The position numbers were made by a program, and so were the translations under genes. Positions 36,101 to 48,600 of a DNA stretch of 64,000 bases are shown piece by piece. The DNA is from Tigriopus japonicus (taxonomy: Eukaryota > Arthropoda > Copepoda > Harpacticoida > Harpacticidae). The notes below the pieces were generated by a model. The model saw only the letters and a list, made by a program, of their open reading frames with translations, was not told the origin of the DNA and made no database searches. Every line of letters starts with the position of its first letter. Position 1 is the first letter of the stretch. Location of the stretch: the NCBI GenBank assembly GCA_010645155.1, contig CM021318.1:5334872-5398871 (forward strand), in the 5' to 3' direction.

Positions 36101-39100
36101 CTTCGGAAAGGTCTGACGATGTGAATTTGTGGGTTTACATACAACCACGCAATGGTCAGAAAATCGAAAATGCCGAGGTCGAAAGAAAGTGCCTTCCTCT
36201 TTCTTCACCAAATAGTAATGGAAAGAACATAACGAAACCGGTAACATGTGTAAGTGAACATGTCACCTCAATAACCAATGTTCTGATTCAGGCCCTTTAA
36301 TCATGCTTTCATATGTGAAAATGCAAATTCTGTATTTCAAGCCCCTGTCATGACTCAGGAGACAGCTATTATTATTGGAGTGCTCTCTGATGCTTCCCTA
36401 TGTCCAATCGAAAATTGAGATTATTTGATCAGTCAATGTCGTGGGCAGGAGAACACAGTATGTATACCTAGCCTGTAGTACTATAGTAACCGAGCAAAAC
36501 ACATGTTCTGGTGAATATGAAGTGTACATTACACCTTGGTACTCGGGAACGAAATTGCCCGTGTGTTTGTGTCTACTCGTTTGTGTATGTTTGTAATGGT
36601 GAGTGTACTTACAGTACATACGTTCAGTAGTTTGGCGAGGGGAGGCCGAGCAATTGGGGGAGAGATTCTTAGCTCAGTTCATTGAGAGGGGAAACTTAAT
36701 GGATCTCGGACCAGAGGACTGTTCCAAAAGTATCCGACTGGAGATCCAGATTCACAACTCTTGCCTGGACTCGAAAACCCGGTGGTTGCATCTGCTCGGT
36801 TGTTCCACATGTAGATAGCTCTCAGGGACTTAGAATCACGTGTGCTTTATGAAGGGAAGGGGTTGATGGCACATTTATGGGAGATGGACAAAGTTTAGGA
36901 ATGGAAAAACACATCACCAGGTGAAATGGCGTCTGTCTACTCTACATACATTACATAACTTGGCTGTCAGGTCGTGTTAATCAAGAACGATGAAACCCAG
37001 GTCCAGCTGTCGAACTCTAAACATTTCGATTCTCGCAATGTGTGTTGCAGACAGTGCTGAACTTGGGCGTATTTCCAATGGCGTAAATACCTCGGTGATA
37101 ACCGGGAATAAACTTGAGTGAGTGCATGCACATGGGATTTCGTCAGTCATCAGAACTTTGACGGCGATGATGCGGAAGAAGTAGTCGAAGAAGAAGTACG
37201 TACCAAGATAATGATGACGAAGGTGAGTATTGTGTTTACTGAAGTTGGATCTCGGTCTCAAGGGGCATTAGTGAGTGCGCCATGTTTGTATTTATTCGGG
37301 GACGAAGTGCACTTTTCGGGATGCAAGGTGTAATACTGAGTAAGGGCCATGTGGGCCATTTCCTATTTTCCATCACAGCCCAATCATGACTCTCTCGGTT
37401 CTGCTAATCGTGTAGATAACCTTGGAAATCCCGCGCTTGACATACTATGTGTTGTACACATATTACACACGACCATGGGAGATCCTATCCCCTCGTTCCT
37501 TGATAGAGCCATTGGTTTGGACGAAGGCCGTCTTAGTCGTTTCCTGCTGGCTTGCTTGATCTTCCTTGTATCTATCGATATTCTTACGTACTATGTTCAC
37601 CTAATCGTCCAGTGGTCTTTGGGACCGTTGTCGTAGCTGAGTGGGTGGATGGATGCAGAGATGGAAAGATGAAGGAAGGGCAGCGAGGTAGAAGAGATCC
37701 AGCACGATCAAGATCATCAATGCTTCTAATCCCAACACCCAGAACCAAACGAAAGCAATCCCAATTGCAACAACAACAACAGCAACACGAGCAAGCAAAT
37801 CAGATGCATTACGGACGGACGCACTGTACAGTACGTACGTAATGTTCGAGACTTTCCTTGATAGTCGTGATAGGAAGCAATCTAGGAAACTGGAACTATG
37901 ACCAAAACAACCTCAAGAGAGTGAATTAATGTCGTGATATTCTCAGAAAGTGAAACGTTTTGATGCCCAAGCGAAGAGGAATGTCATAGCATGTGTGACC
38001 AAAAATACGTAATGTGTGCTGAACAAGTCCATGTGCTTATGAGTTTAGAAGGGGGTGCATTTGCTTTCTACTTTTGAACATAAATAAATTATAAACAAAT
38101 CATGCGTAATATCATGGCCCTGGCTCGTTCGTAAACATAGAGATTGACAATCGATCAATCAATTGCAGTTCGTGAAAGGAAATGCTTTCCAGTTCCGTCT
38201 GCATCAAGTCTGGACAAAGATTCTGTAGTGAAAGGTTGAAATTACTAAGATAAGTTGAAACTGATGCTGGCTCAGTTTTTGTCGAAGTCCTCAATCGTTA
38301 TTGCGATCCATTCAAAGAGAATACCTTTCCTACACAACAACAAATGAAAAGCAAAGTCTTCTGGGTTTCACTTTCCCTCAGGTCATTAAAACTATAACGT
38401 GGGGGGGCAATCTTGTCTGGATTACTTTTGTATTATGAATCATTATTTCTAGTCTGAAGTGCCTTTACACAATCAATCAAAATCTGTGAGCCTTTGGATG
38501 GATTTCCTCGAGCTTTACAAGGTTCACAGACGCATTATTCAATATTATAGGTACTTACAGTATGTCCTGGAACGCTTGTCGGTTTCATTTGTCTAGCAAC
38601 AAAGAGAATTAGAATCGAAGAGAGCTTAATGATTTTTAAGCCTGCACATCTCAAGGGTCTATAGAACACAGCTGGAACACAGTACTCAGTACTACTGGCC
38701 AGCCAGATTTATCGTCCCCTAAATGGTGGCGATGAAAGAAGCACCGACGAGCAATCACTTTTTGTTCGGATTACTCGAACATGTGTTCATGTTTACTAGT
38801 TCTATGACAAGTGTTTTGGTTGAGTTAAGCAACCCTTTGGGTTGAGGAAGCTGTGGTTTTACTCTGCACAGTCTCAATGTTCATGTTACTTCAGGTGGAG
38901 TAAAGTAAACAGTTTCTCCGAAGAAAAGGTGGGTAAATGGATGGATTTGTGTGAAGGATTCCGCTCCATCGTCCATTTGACAAAGGCAGACGTCGTTATC
39001 ACCTTGATGATTCACCGGATATTTTTGGCTCCTTTTCCTCTTTGACTTCCGGCCATCCATCCAACCCACTCGCTGTCCTACAAGTTTTCATAGCGAATGA

Positions 39101-39568
39101 AGACTTGCCAAGTGAAAGAAGAAGGTACCACACGAGAGGTTTTTTTCCGCCTTCCTAAGCGTCGAATCAAGCCAGATCATCATCAGTTTCGTTCATCGTC
39201 CGTTCTTGTTGTCCTGAGAAATCACTTTCCTGTCTTATTGAGCCTGCCATTGCTTTGGAATGATCCTAATCTTGGCACCAGTTGAAAGCTGGGACCCACT
39301 AGTAAAGCAAAGAGGACGGCGAAAGGGAGAATGGATTACCGATCCAACTACCGATACGAAAATACAGATAAACAAGGCTCACAACATACATTGGAATGCA
39401 ATGGAACCGATCATTTCAGCCAGTTTCTTTCGTGCGTCCTACAAACAGGATTCAATGTTTACCCGAGGGTTTGATGAAATATGATGGAGAGAACGGAATT
39501 GAAGCTTTCCTTCGCAACGACCCATAATCATCAGAGACCGCGACATTTGCACCTACGTTAGTTACCCT

Positions 39569-39570
<2 letters not shown>
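33117..39570. other. Spacer, no gene recognised
   Basis: About 6.5 kb. The longest plus-strand frame (33272-33907, 211 codons) is rich in Phe, Ser, Leu and Pro from pyrimidine-rich DNA, overlaps two other long frames and has no domain signature. Several GTACGTA words occur (34349, 35766, 37197, 37585, 37831). A CAA run lies at about 37768-37785. Confidence 0.55.

Positions 39571-39636
<66 letters not shown>
39571..39636. repeat. Perfect (AGT)22 microsatellite
   Basis: Twenty-two uninterrupted AGT units, the longest perfect array in the window. Minus-strand readings give poly-Tyr or poly-Thr frames, which are artefacts of the repeat. The lack of interruptions implies recent expansion. Confidence 0.97.
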
Positions 39637-41467
39637 TGAGTACCCTGTATTTTTGGGGCACGACGTCTTCAGGCAGTTTGAGGCCGACCGATCCGTTGAA
39701 TTGTGAATAAACGTTTCACTTTTATTGATGTCCCACTTCTCGTCCGTTCCAGGTGAGAGACATTCATTTTCAATTTGCATTTTGCCCTTTTTCCTTCGTC
39801 AATGCTCACTCGAGGGGAAAAGGTGAGCAGGAACAGGAGAAGGATTGGCCAAATCGGATCAAAAATTTTGCTTTTTCATGCCCTTGAACGGAGTGCCCAA
39901 AATTTGGGGTCCAACCTACCGCATTCTAGATGAGGATGGCCTTCTTTTCTTCTTTTTCTTCCTTCTTTTCCCTCCTTTGGGGTTCTGTCGTGATCCACTT
40001 GGATTAGGATCGATTTGAGGTCCTTGCTGATTGAGAGCCTTTGTTCCCATGAACGCCAGATTGGAGTAATCCCTGGATTCGATCATTCTTTATTGTTTTT
40101 GCCCAGGATTGTTGCAATTGAACAACCCACGTCGTTGCCGTTGTCGTTGTTGTCGTCAATGTTGTTTGACTGGCTGGTCCAATTTTCGCGGATTAATAAC
40201 GTGCTTGTTACGGGTATTGCACACGATCTCAACCGAAGGTGAAAATTGCCTCAAAAACAACCCGAAAGACGAGGAGATGCCTGCTTGCCTGTTGTTCACC
40301 AGCTTTCTATCGTCCTATTTTCCTAACCTCATTCTCGCTCGGTCCCTCGAGTTGGTCTTTTATTTGAGTACTGCATATGTAGGTACTAGTCACTAATGGG
40401 CGATTTTGAGCGCAAGATTACGGGAAGGTGAACTTGTTCAAGGTCAAGTATGCAGCGTTGTTTTTCTTTCGATCGGCTTGCTTTCCAAGCAAAAATATTA
40501 TGTTTTTGCTGCTAAGCCGACACAATTGGGGGGAAAAAGAAGAACTCGAGAACTCGAGAGCCACACTGTGCAGCCAAGAAGATTCGAAAAAAAAAAAGAT
40601 GAAAAGGAGGATGAGGATTTTTACCTCAATTCTCCCCTGGAAACTCCTCGACTCGTGACTGGCCTTCTGCCTTGAACAGCAATCGTCGGCACCACTTCAC
40701 TTTACCGACTTTACCCCATTTATTGGGATTAGTCTTTCACTTCCTCACTCTTTGGTTGGGGCTTTCCCTCTCATCTCTCGAATGCCACTTGAGATCTTCA
40801 AGTGCGACGAATCCAGAGACGAAATGTATGACTGGTTTTACGGGAAAGAAGAATGCCACATCGTTTCAGCAAAGTGCCGAAGAAAACAGAGACAAAGCTG
40901 AGAGATGGACGACAACAACAACGACAACAGCAGCTTAGGTTTTGCACCTTCAATCTTAAGGAGGTAAATGGGAAGAAAATACTCGTCTTTCTCGTCCCAG
41001 AGCAAAAACGTGTCAAGGCTGAGCAAATTCCCCCTTTTGGCTTGTCCCTCTTCCCCCTTTGGGAGATGGCTCGTAAAGCTCTGTTTGGCCTTCTTCTTGT
41101 TGCTCCAGGTGCTCATTAAATCACCCACAATTGTCAACAAAACCATAAGCGCACCTGCTCTCTCTTCAGCTCGTCTCATGGCACATTACAAACACTCATG
41201 CTACATTCAAGGCCTTGGAAAAAAGCTTGATACTTTGGATTTGGGAGTATGCGCGTCGTTGCAAAAGGAAACTAGGTGAGACTAAGGCAAATCTGCCAAA
41301 CCAAAGCTAGCCAAGCCTTCTGATACAAATCAAATCATGTTCGAGGTAGATGGGGGAGGGTCTCCAGAGATGCTCGCATCTACCCATACACAGATCCTTT
41401 GTTCCTCTTCTAGCAGTGTTCTTTACTTTCAAAGGCCGCAATTCGCAGGCTTCGAATGAATGTACAG

Positions 41468-41495
41468 TTGTTGTTGTTGTTATTGTTGTTGTTGT
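41468..41495. repeat. TTG triplet microsatellite
   Basis: Nine TTG-type units with one A substitution. The opposite-strand reading is an Asn-rich run in the frame 41410-41682. Confidence 0.85.
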
Positions 41496-42874
41496 AGTCG
41501 TTGCAGAACTCGAAAGACGACGACGACAAAGGAGGAAATCGAGAAAGCGATGAAAGTTCCTCTCTTCGGTGAAGATATCGAGTGGAACAGACTCTTTTTT
41601 TACGTGGAATTGGTTCCTTTTGATTGGATTGGCGGGAGGATTGGAAAAGAGCCAAACTCGATTGGAAGCCAACAACTGCCAAGTGAAGCCTTCACCCACC
41701 ACCACCGACGGTACATACACGCAGTACGTACAACAGCCTTATCGGCCTTGACTCCGTTGGAGGAATGAGCGTAAACCAAACAGCGACCTTGTTGGCCCAA
41801 ACCTCTTCCATCCCGGGAACTGCAATTTCGGCTCCGTATTTCTGGCTCACTTTGCGATGGCATGGTGATGGGATGCTCTGACAGGGTCCAATTTGGTGGC
41901 GACTTCGTACCACATACACCATGCGACCTTCAACTCAGACTGTCAATATTGACGTGGAGAAACATGCACAGTGTCCTTGATCCGTCACTTGTTCCCAATG
42001 TCTGTGGATCAAGGTAATCGAAGCTAGAAGCCAGGGTCGTCGAGTTTCCAATTGCTGGGCAAATACGAGGAGTAGAGTGCACCCACCGACCGACCATGGT
42101 GGGACTGAGTGATCACGGGCTTCCTTCACCTATTTCCAGAGCATAACAATGGATATTCGATATTGACCAAAGATGTTTTCAACGAAATCATAATCAGAAG
42201 AACTCTTCTGTTTTGGAGGTTTCCTCCTCAAAAGAAATGATCCGGTCTATTTCTATGCTACTAGACATGGATCCATTTTAAAGGCTTGTGTGTTCAGCCA
42301 TTTCACTTAAGAGCATGTTGAAGAGGCCATCCATCAATTTCAATGCTAGCTTTCCCGTTCGTTCATGGGGGACTGAAAGAATTACCCCCATCACTATCGT
42401 CGTTCTCCCCTATGAAAATTGTATTTCTCTTTTATTTCTGACGAACGGGATGATCTGAAGGGTGAATGAGGATGGATCTGAAGTTCCTTGACACTCGCGA
42501 TAAGGAGAGCGAAGGAACGAACCTCTTCACATGAACGAAGACATCAACATTGACGATTATGACGGAAACAGAGACCAAGTCAAGTGTGATGGCAAGAGAA
42601 GGGATGGAAATGGTGATCACGATGTCCAGACATGAGCAGCAGGCAACTTTTCCCATTTTCCCTACGCCCACTCACCCACCGTTCCAACGGGAGAGCAGTT
42701 CTACACCCGTACGTACTGTACGTGCACTAAATGCGGCTGTGAGAGGAAAAGAACTTGGGACGTTCTAGACCTTCGAGGCTGAATTTGCAGACAAAACCTG
42801 TCAACATGTGAGTATATCAGCCTCTCAAAGTCAGACAGGGGAAACACAAGAATACACCAACGATCGGAGAAGCC

Positions 42875-42895
42875 AACGAACGAACGAACGAACGA
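42875..42895. repeat. ACGA tetranucleotide microsatellite
   Basis: About five ACGA units. Confidence 0.85.
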
Positions 42896-44904
42896 AGCGA
42901 ACACGAAGCGAGTCAAAAGTGATCTTCTTCTGCCTTTCTCTCCTAGTAAAAGTTCCGCTCACACTCGCTCACTCAAGAAAAAAAGGGATCGCTTGTCTCC
43001 TTTGCCTTCGGGCGGAATAATGGGAATGTCCTGTATTTGCATTGAGCAGTTCCCCTAAAAAATCACCCCGTTGGAGAAATGATTTCGAGGAAGTCAAATG
43101 AATGATCCAAGTCACGTTTGAGTGGTCACCTAAAGGTGGTCTCGTATTTTCATTTCCATGAACCCATTCATTCCAGGCCCGGAGGAATATGATCGTCCTC
43201 GTCTTTGGCGTCTTCTTCTGGCTGCTTGCTTGCTTCTCAGGAGACTATACTAAGAGCAGTGGGAGCTCTTAATGACCCCCTTTCTCGTCTAAACGAGGAA
43301 CAATCTCGTTGGATTTCCCTTCTCATTCGCTTTTCATCTTCACGGTGTTCGCTCCATTCTCTAACACGTTTTATGCTCTTCTCATTCTCACTATGCTACA
43401 CTATCCCCTCTCAATCCCGCTCTCTCTTTAGGTGTTTGGCCTTTATGATCAGATTGGACACAGGACTTCGAGATTACTGGTTTCATAACCAGTTCATAAC
43501 AAGCTAAAAAGGCCATTTTATTTTGCTTTTGTTTGTGCCTGAAAGTCTGTGGTTTACAACGTAAACTTGTGGGTAGATGGACAAAGACAAACTTTCAGAG
43601 TTGCAACACCAATATTTCAAAAGAAGAATGAAGGCGTTTTAATATACGCTCCAGACAGGTTTGAGTGTTCTTTTGTTAAAAATTCAGCAACATGATCGGG
43701 TTCATCATTGATCTCGAAGTCCGAGTCATCAAGTTGTCCTTGATCAGGCCCATGGGCATAGCAATGACAACATTAAATCTGGCACCCCATGCAAAGTCAT
43801 GCCTTGGGCGCTTGTCGCCAACTTCGAACGAACGGCGCGAGAATCTCATTTTCATGCACTGGGATCCAAGTTTTTTAGTCGTCGTCTGTAGTGTCTACAG
43901 AAGTAGCATTCTGTGTAACCCAAGAATGGAGGCGGGTTTCTATGCAGTGTGAGAATGTCTACCGTCCTGAGCGGCCTTCAAGGTCAGCCCGTTGGATGGT
44001 GGGTGTCCTTGGATTCTTGGCAAGGTTCTCCGTTTCATGGGAGTTCTTTCTTTCTTTCTCTCTCTCTTTCGATCATTCGTGGCTGAGGATGGTGGGTTCT
44101 CATCAGACGAAGCAAATGGTTATGCTCTTCCTTCCTTCCTTATATCTTTCCTTCCTCATCGCCGTCCTTGACGAAGAAGAAGAAGAAGGCCATCCAAAGA
44201 CACCCATGGTATCCAAGGCCCTTACTTACATACTCACTCACACACATACTACACACGCATGCCCCTACCGAGTCTGGAATGGAATGAACTGGAAAGAGGG
44301 GATTTGTTACATTTATGCCCTCTCATCGACAGAAGTCGTTCATTCCGAACGAGAAAGGGTTACCGACAAACTTGACTATGTACGTCCTAGGTACTCGATG
44401 GGACGGCAGAACGGCAGAGGGCCTGTCTGGTCATGGTCTTATATGCACTCCCACTTCTTTTTCCTCTTCTTTTCCCATCCTCTTTGTTCCGCAAAGTCCA
44501 TTTGTCAAATTGAAATCCTTCTTGGACCAAGACACATGTGAGCAATGAGCTCTATAAAGTAGTACTACTGGCTATCAACGAGTTCACTAACCCACCCACT
44601 CATCCAGCCAGCCACGAAACAAGGAACATTGTGTTTGTTGAGGTTGACAGTCTTGAATGCAATTGAGTCATCATCAACAACTCGATAACAAAGGCAACAA
44701 ACAGTCCTCTCATACCCGCTATGATCATTGGTGTGAAGCGTTAAGCCGTCTTTTGTACGTACATGGATAACTGGCAAGTCCGAAATCTCATTCAAGTGGG
44801 GCCAAGGAATGGCTCGATGGAAATCCAGTCGAGAAAAAAAGGAACGCATGAGACAAACATTCATTTATTCGACACAAACTTTGGACTTCTTTCATCCCCA
44901 ATGT

Positions 44905-44939
44905 ACGTGAGTAGTATATATTGCACCCGCTTTTCGCAA
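44905..44939. repeat. 35-bp inverted repeat, left arm at gap edge
   Basis: This arm runs directly into the gap and is the reverse complement of 45137-45171 with one mismatch. It contains GTAGTATATATTGCACCCGC. Confidence 0.9.
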
Positions 44940-45136
44940 NNNNNNNNNNNNNNNNNNNNNNNNNNNNNNNNNNNNNNNNNNNNNNNNNNNNNNNNNNNNN
45001 NNNNNNNNNNNNNNNNNNNNNNNNNNNNNNNNNNNNNNNNNNNNNNNNNNNNNNNNNNNNNNNNNNNNNNNNNNNNNNNNNNNNNNNNNNNNNNNNNNNN
45101 NNNNNNNNNNNNNNNNNNNNNNNNNNNNNNNNNNNN
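44940..45136. other. Assembly gap (197 N) inside an inverted repeat
   Basis: A run of unknown bases bounded on both sides by the arms of a 35-bp inverted repeat that touch the gap. The missing centre is therefore probably the inside of a palindrome or of an element with terminal inverted repeats. Open frames drawn across the gap are meaningless. Confidence 0.99.
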
Positions 45137-45171
45137 TTGCGAAAAGCGGGTGCAATATATACTACTTACGT
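45137..45171. repeat. 35-bp inverted repeat, right arm at gap edge
   Basis: Reverse complement of the left arm with one A/G difference. A weaker match (ATGT against ACAT) continues after a 3-base offset. Confidence 0.9.
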
Positions 45172-45512
45172 GGTACATGAGAGGCTGATCTCAGCCTCAC
45201 CACACAGCACGACCGACTCGAGTTCAAGTTTTTTCTAGATGGGGATAAATGACCGAGTTCATTTGTCAGAGTTTAGTCAAGAACTGTCAGAGTGCGTAAG
45301 TGTCGACTGCTTCTCCATACCACTTCTACGTACAACGACACTTTGGGACGGGGGGTTGCGTTGTAATGAGAAGAGTGCTTGAATTCTCATGAGATGGCCT
45401 ACGTTACTAAATAAAGATAGATTAAAGCACTCTTTGTTCAACCCAAAAATAAGTCCAAGGCTGTCGTTCTCTTCTGCTCCCTGAATTTCTTGCGAAATCA
45501 AGGTTCACTCAC

Positions 45513-45695
45513 TCCGTTTGCGGTGCTCGTTGTTTTGCTTGCAATGACTTCTTCAGCTTCATCTATCAAGGGGCGCATTGGTGTAAGAACGGTTGCACCA
45601 AAGAATGCAGGTCCTGATTTCGAAATTTCGAATTGATTCACATTCTTGCTTGATTCGAGCATCCTTTGAATAGTCTCCAAACAAATTGTCCCCAT
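45513..45695 (-). other. Candidate first coding exon, function unknown
   Basis: An ATG at 45695-45693 opens 61 codons with a balanced, protein-like composition (alternating Glu, Lys, Ser, Ile and Ala), unlike the low-complexity frames around it. They end at A|GTGAGT, a good 5' splice-donor match (intron would start at 45512). The frame would otherwise stop four codons further on. No family is recognised, there is no signal peptide or membrane segment, and no second exon was found. Chance remains the leading alternative. Confidence 0.2.
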
Positions 45696-48600
45696 ATTTC
45701 AAATCAGATTAGGATCTCGTACATTGGGTCAGACTTCTGAACAATTTGAACCTGACCTTAAAGAGGCTAAATTCAGACGGAATTCTACTTTGTATGATGG
45801 CACGATTTACTTTAATGAAAAAAGTTATCATTAGTCTAAACTGTGTGTTTATCAATCCCGTGGTTTTAAATCGATCAAACCAAATGCTACCATGGTCCTG
45901 AAACAGGGATCTTGGGTGAAATTTCCATTTATTGCAATCGGTCGTCGCTTGCGGTCGAGACAATGAATCGAGGGAGCGGAATCGTAAAATATGACCTGCC
46001 CGATAAGAAGACAGATGAAGTTCGTTTTCCGGGAGTTTTCCCAAATTGGCCCTCGGTTCTCTCTTTGTGTGTTCTGTGGGGTAGCATTGCATCCTTATCC
46101 TTATCCTCTTCTTCCTGTTGTTCCTCCGGGTTTTCCTTCTTCTTTGGTCGTCGTTTTCTTCCTCCTCTCCCTCATTCCTCTTCGTTAGTAGGTTGGATGG
46201 AATGGATGGACAGCTTGAAGCAGTGACTGCCAAATGGCAATGGACGATCCACAAGTCTCTGGTTCCCGGTGCAATCTATTCGGCGGATTTGATCAATGAT
46301 GACAAAATGAGCCCATTTGGGAAAGTGCAAGTGGACCCCAATTCACCTTCGATGACCCTCCCTACTCTAATCTACTTTATTCTTCAAGAGAGAGGAACGG
46401 GTCCTCCTGCGTTGGTTCAGGAAAACGGTGCACGACTGTAAGTGCTTACTTACCGTCCATCAGAGTCTGTATTCTTTTGATTAGTCCATCTTTCTCTGGA
46501 GTGTGTACATACATGTACATACCAATGTATGTGGGTATGTATGTGTGTTCGCATCCATTTGAGTACGTACTGTGTATGTCGTCCCTTTTAGATGTCACGG
46601 TCAAGCTCTCGGATTGAAGCAGCTACACCGCCAAAGTTGGGTTCACCCTTGCGTACGACCAGCAAGCAATGCTTACTTACTTACTGCCTCTTTCTCACAC
46701 ACGCGTCCGTCTCTTGAGTGCCTGCAGGAAGTTTTACTAGGGAAAGATAATCTCGGCCATCGATCACCAACCTCAAACGAGCTTGATTATGGTCAGTGGA
46801 GGACCTTTCCCTCCCACTGCCAACCCACCAACCCTCGGCCCCTCTGCAAAGTTCCAAAGTTCCAACGCTACACTGAAAGACGCACACACACACACACAAG
46901 TGCACACTAACTGACTCACATGCAAACACAAGGACCAACCACCACTCCTAATACCACGACCATTGGTGGTGGCGTCTTTATTGGAACCCACAAACACGAG
47001 GGCGATTCCCAACAGCCTCTCGTTTAAAGCCCCATTCCGTGTTCGTTGCCTCCATCTGAGGGAACAATCAGACTGAACCTTGGCACGCGGTTGTCCGTCG
47101 ACAACTTTGGAACCTGTCCAGTAAATTAGCCCTTCGTTTACCTCTGACGTTAGCGTCAACTCCACGTCGTACATACATATGCATAGGAAAAGCAGGTGTT
47201 CCAAATGGGACTCTGAAATGAGCTGATTGTGTCGTGGTGCAAATGCCAAGTTTGTGAAGGCACACGAAAGAAGGTATTTTTGCCAAACATTGGAGACTTG
47301 ATTTCAAACCGCAAGTTGTGTTGGCAGGCACTTCATACCTCTTGAACTGTGCGTAGTACGTACACGACGGCGAAGGAACTCGTCTAATTGCTAGAAGAAG
47401 CCAATGAATTTTGCAATGAGATGGCTTTATAACTCGATTATTTATCAATGATCACACGGCATCTGTTCGATTCAGTGAGGTACTCTCTTGTGGAATCGTG
47501 GAATTGGATGGATGATGGAACGTATCGACGCACTCTACGTACTACAGTATGTATCCACCCAACCAAGCGTGAGGGTTCCCACCAGAACGAAAACAAGATG
47601 ATAAGTCGAAGAATGAAGAAGGCGCTGATGACCAACCAAAAATCAACCACATCATCATCAACGTCCCCCTAAACACCCTCAAGAAGGATGTACTGTACGT
47701 TCGTTCGTAGCTAGAAGTATTGTGTATTGTTATGGGCTTCCAGATCATCGCCGACCATCTTTTTTGAACATGTGCAAATCCGAACGACACGATTGCACAT
47801 CTGTTGAACGTTGTGGGACTGATTCCGATCTCATTCCCCTCTGTCAATCATAGTCCCGGCTGACTTACCATATACGGCTTATTTAGTTTTTCGAGCTTGT
47901 GGAAATACGTACGTACCTAGTGGTGTAAGTACTGTATTCTGTGCGTCCCTTGATCAACAGACTAGTCGAGAATAACAATCAGAAGAGACACAAGAGACTT
48001 GTCATTTGTCCGCCAAAGCATCATCTTTCTGATGACATGTGGAATTGGCATCGACATCCAGCCGTCTCATCTTTGAACAAACTCTTTTGTAGGTATGTAC
48101 ACGACTGGCCATGGCCAATGACGAAGAACAATGGCTTATGACACGGCCACTTTGGTCGATGTCACTTGTCAGTTGTCACACAAACACACATTCACCCACT
48201 CACATAGTACATAATACGTACACGGAGCACGATGATCGTTAGTTCGTTCGTTCCGTTTGTCATGAGCATGCATGACGAGCACCTCACCTGCGGGCTAACA
48301 ACGTTGAACAGGCCGTGATTAAATCACGATAGAAATCAATTTTCTTGTCACATTCAATTAAACCCAAACTTCTGAGCGATCGTCAGCCCACTTGGTGTTC
48401 CAAAGGCAAAGAATAATTTTGGCAACAACGGTAGTTTAGTGTGTCGAAGCAAACCTACAAAAGCAAGAAAAAGAAAGTAAAACATTGACTGCCCGTTTCA
48501 GCGATCGAGTTGCAGCAAGTTGCTTTTCTGATACCAAACCCGATCGTTGGCCGGACGAGTTCAATGACATGCCTCAAGAATTTACCCAAAAATTCAACTC

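Larger units (their letters stand above)
39637..44904. other. Spacer, no gene recognised
   Basis: About 5.3 kb. It holds a TGT triplet run (41468-41495), an ACGA run (42875-42895), pyrimidine-rich tracts near 39945-39975 and 44045-44075, and GTACGTA words at 41723, 42710 and 44757. The 216-codon plus-strand frame 43891-44541 contains low-complexity Phe/Ser and Thr/His stretches and has no recognisable domain. Confidence 0.55.

Noticed and set aside
39452..39780. Poly-Tyr and poly-Thr minus-strand frames
   Set aside because: They are translations of the AGT microsatellite.
43891..44541. 216-codon plus-strand frame, among the longest in the window
   Set aside because: Low-complexity Phe/Ser and Thr/His stretches from pyrimidine and CA tracts, no domain and no splice context.
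44763..45238. Frames of 87-141 codons on both strands across the second gap
   Set aside because: They run through unknown bases. The identical peptide ends on the two strands come from the inverted repeat.
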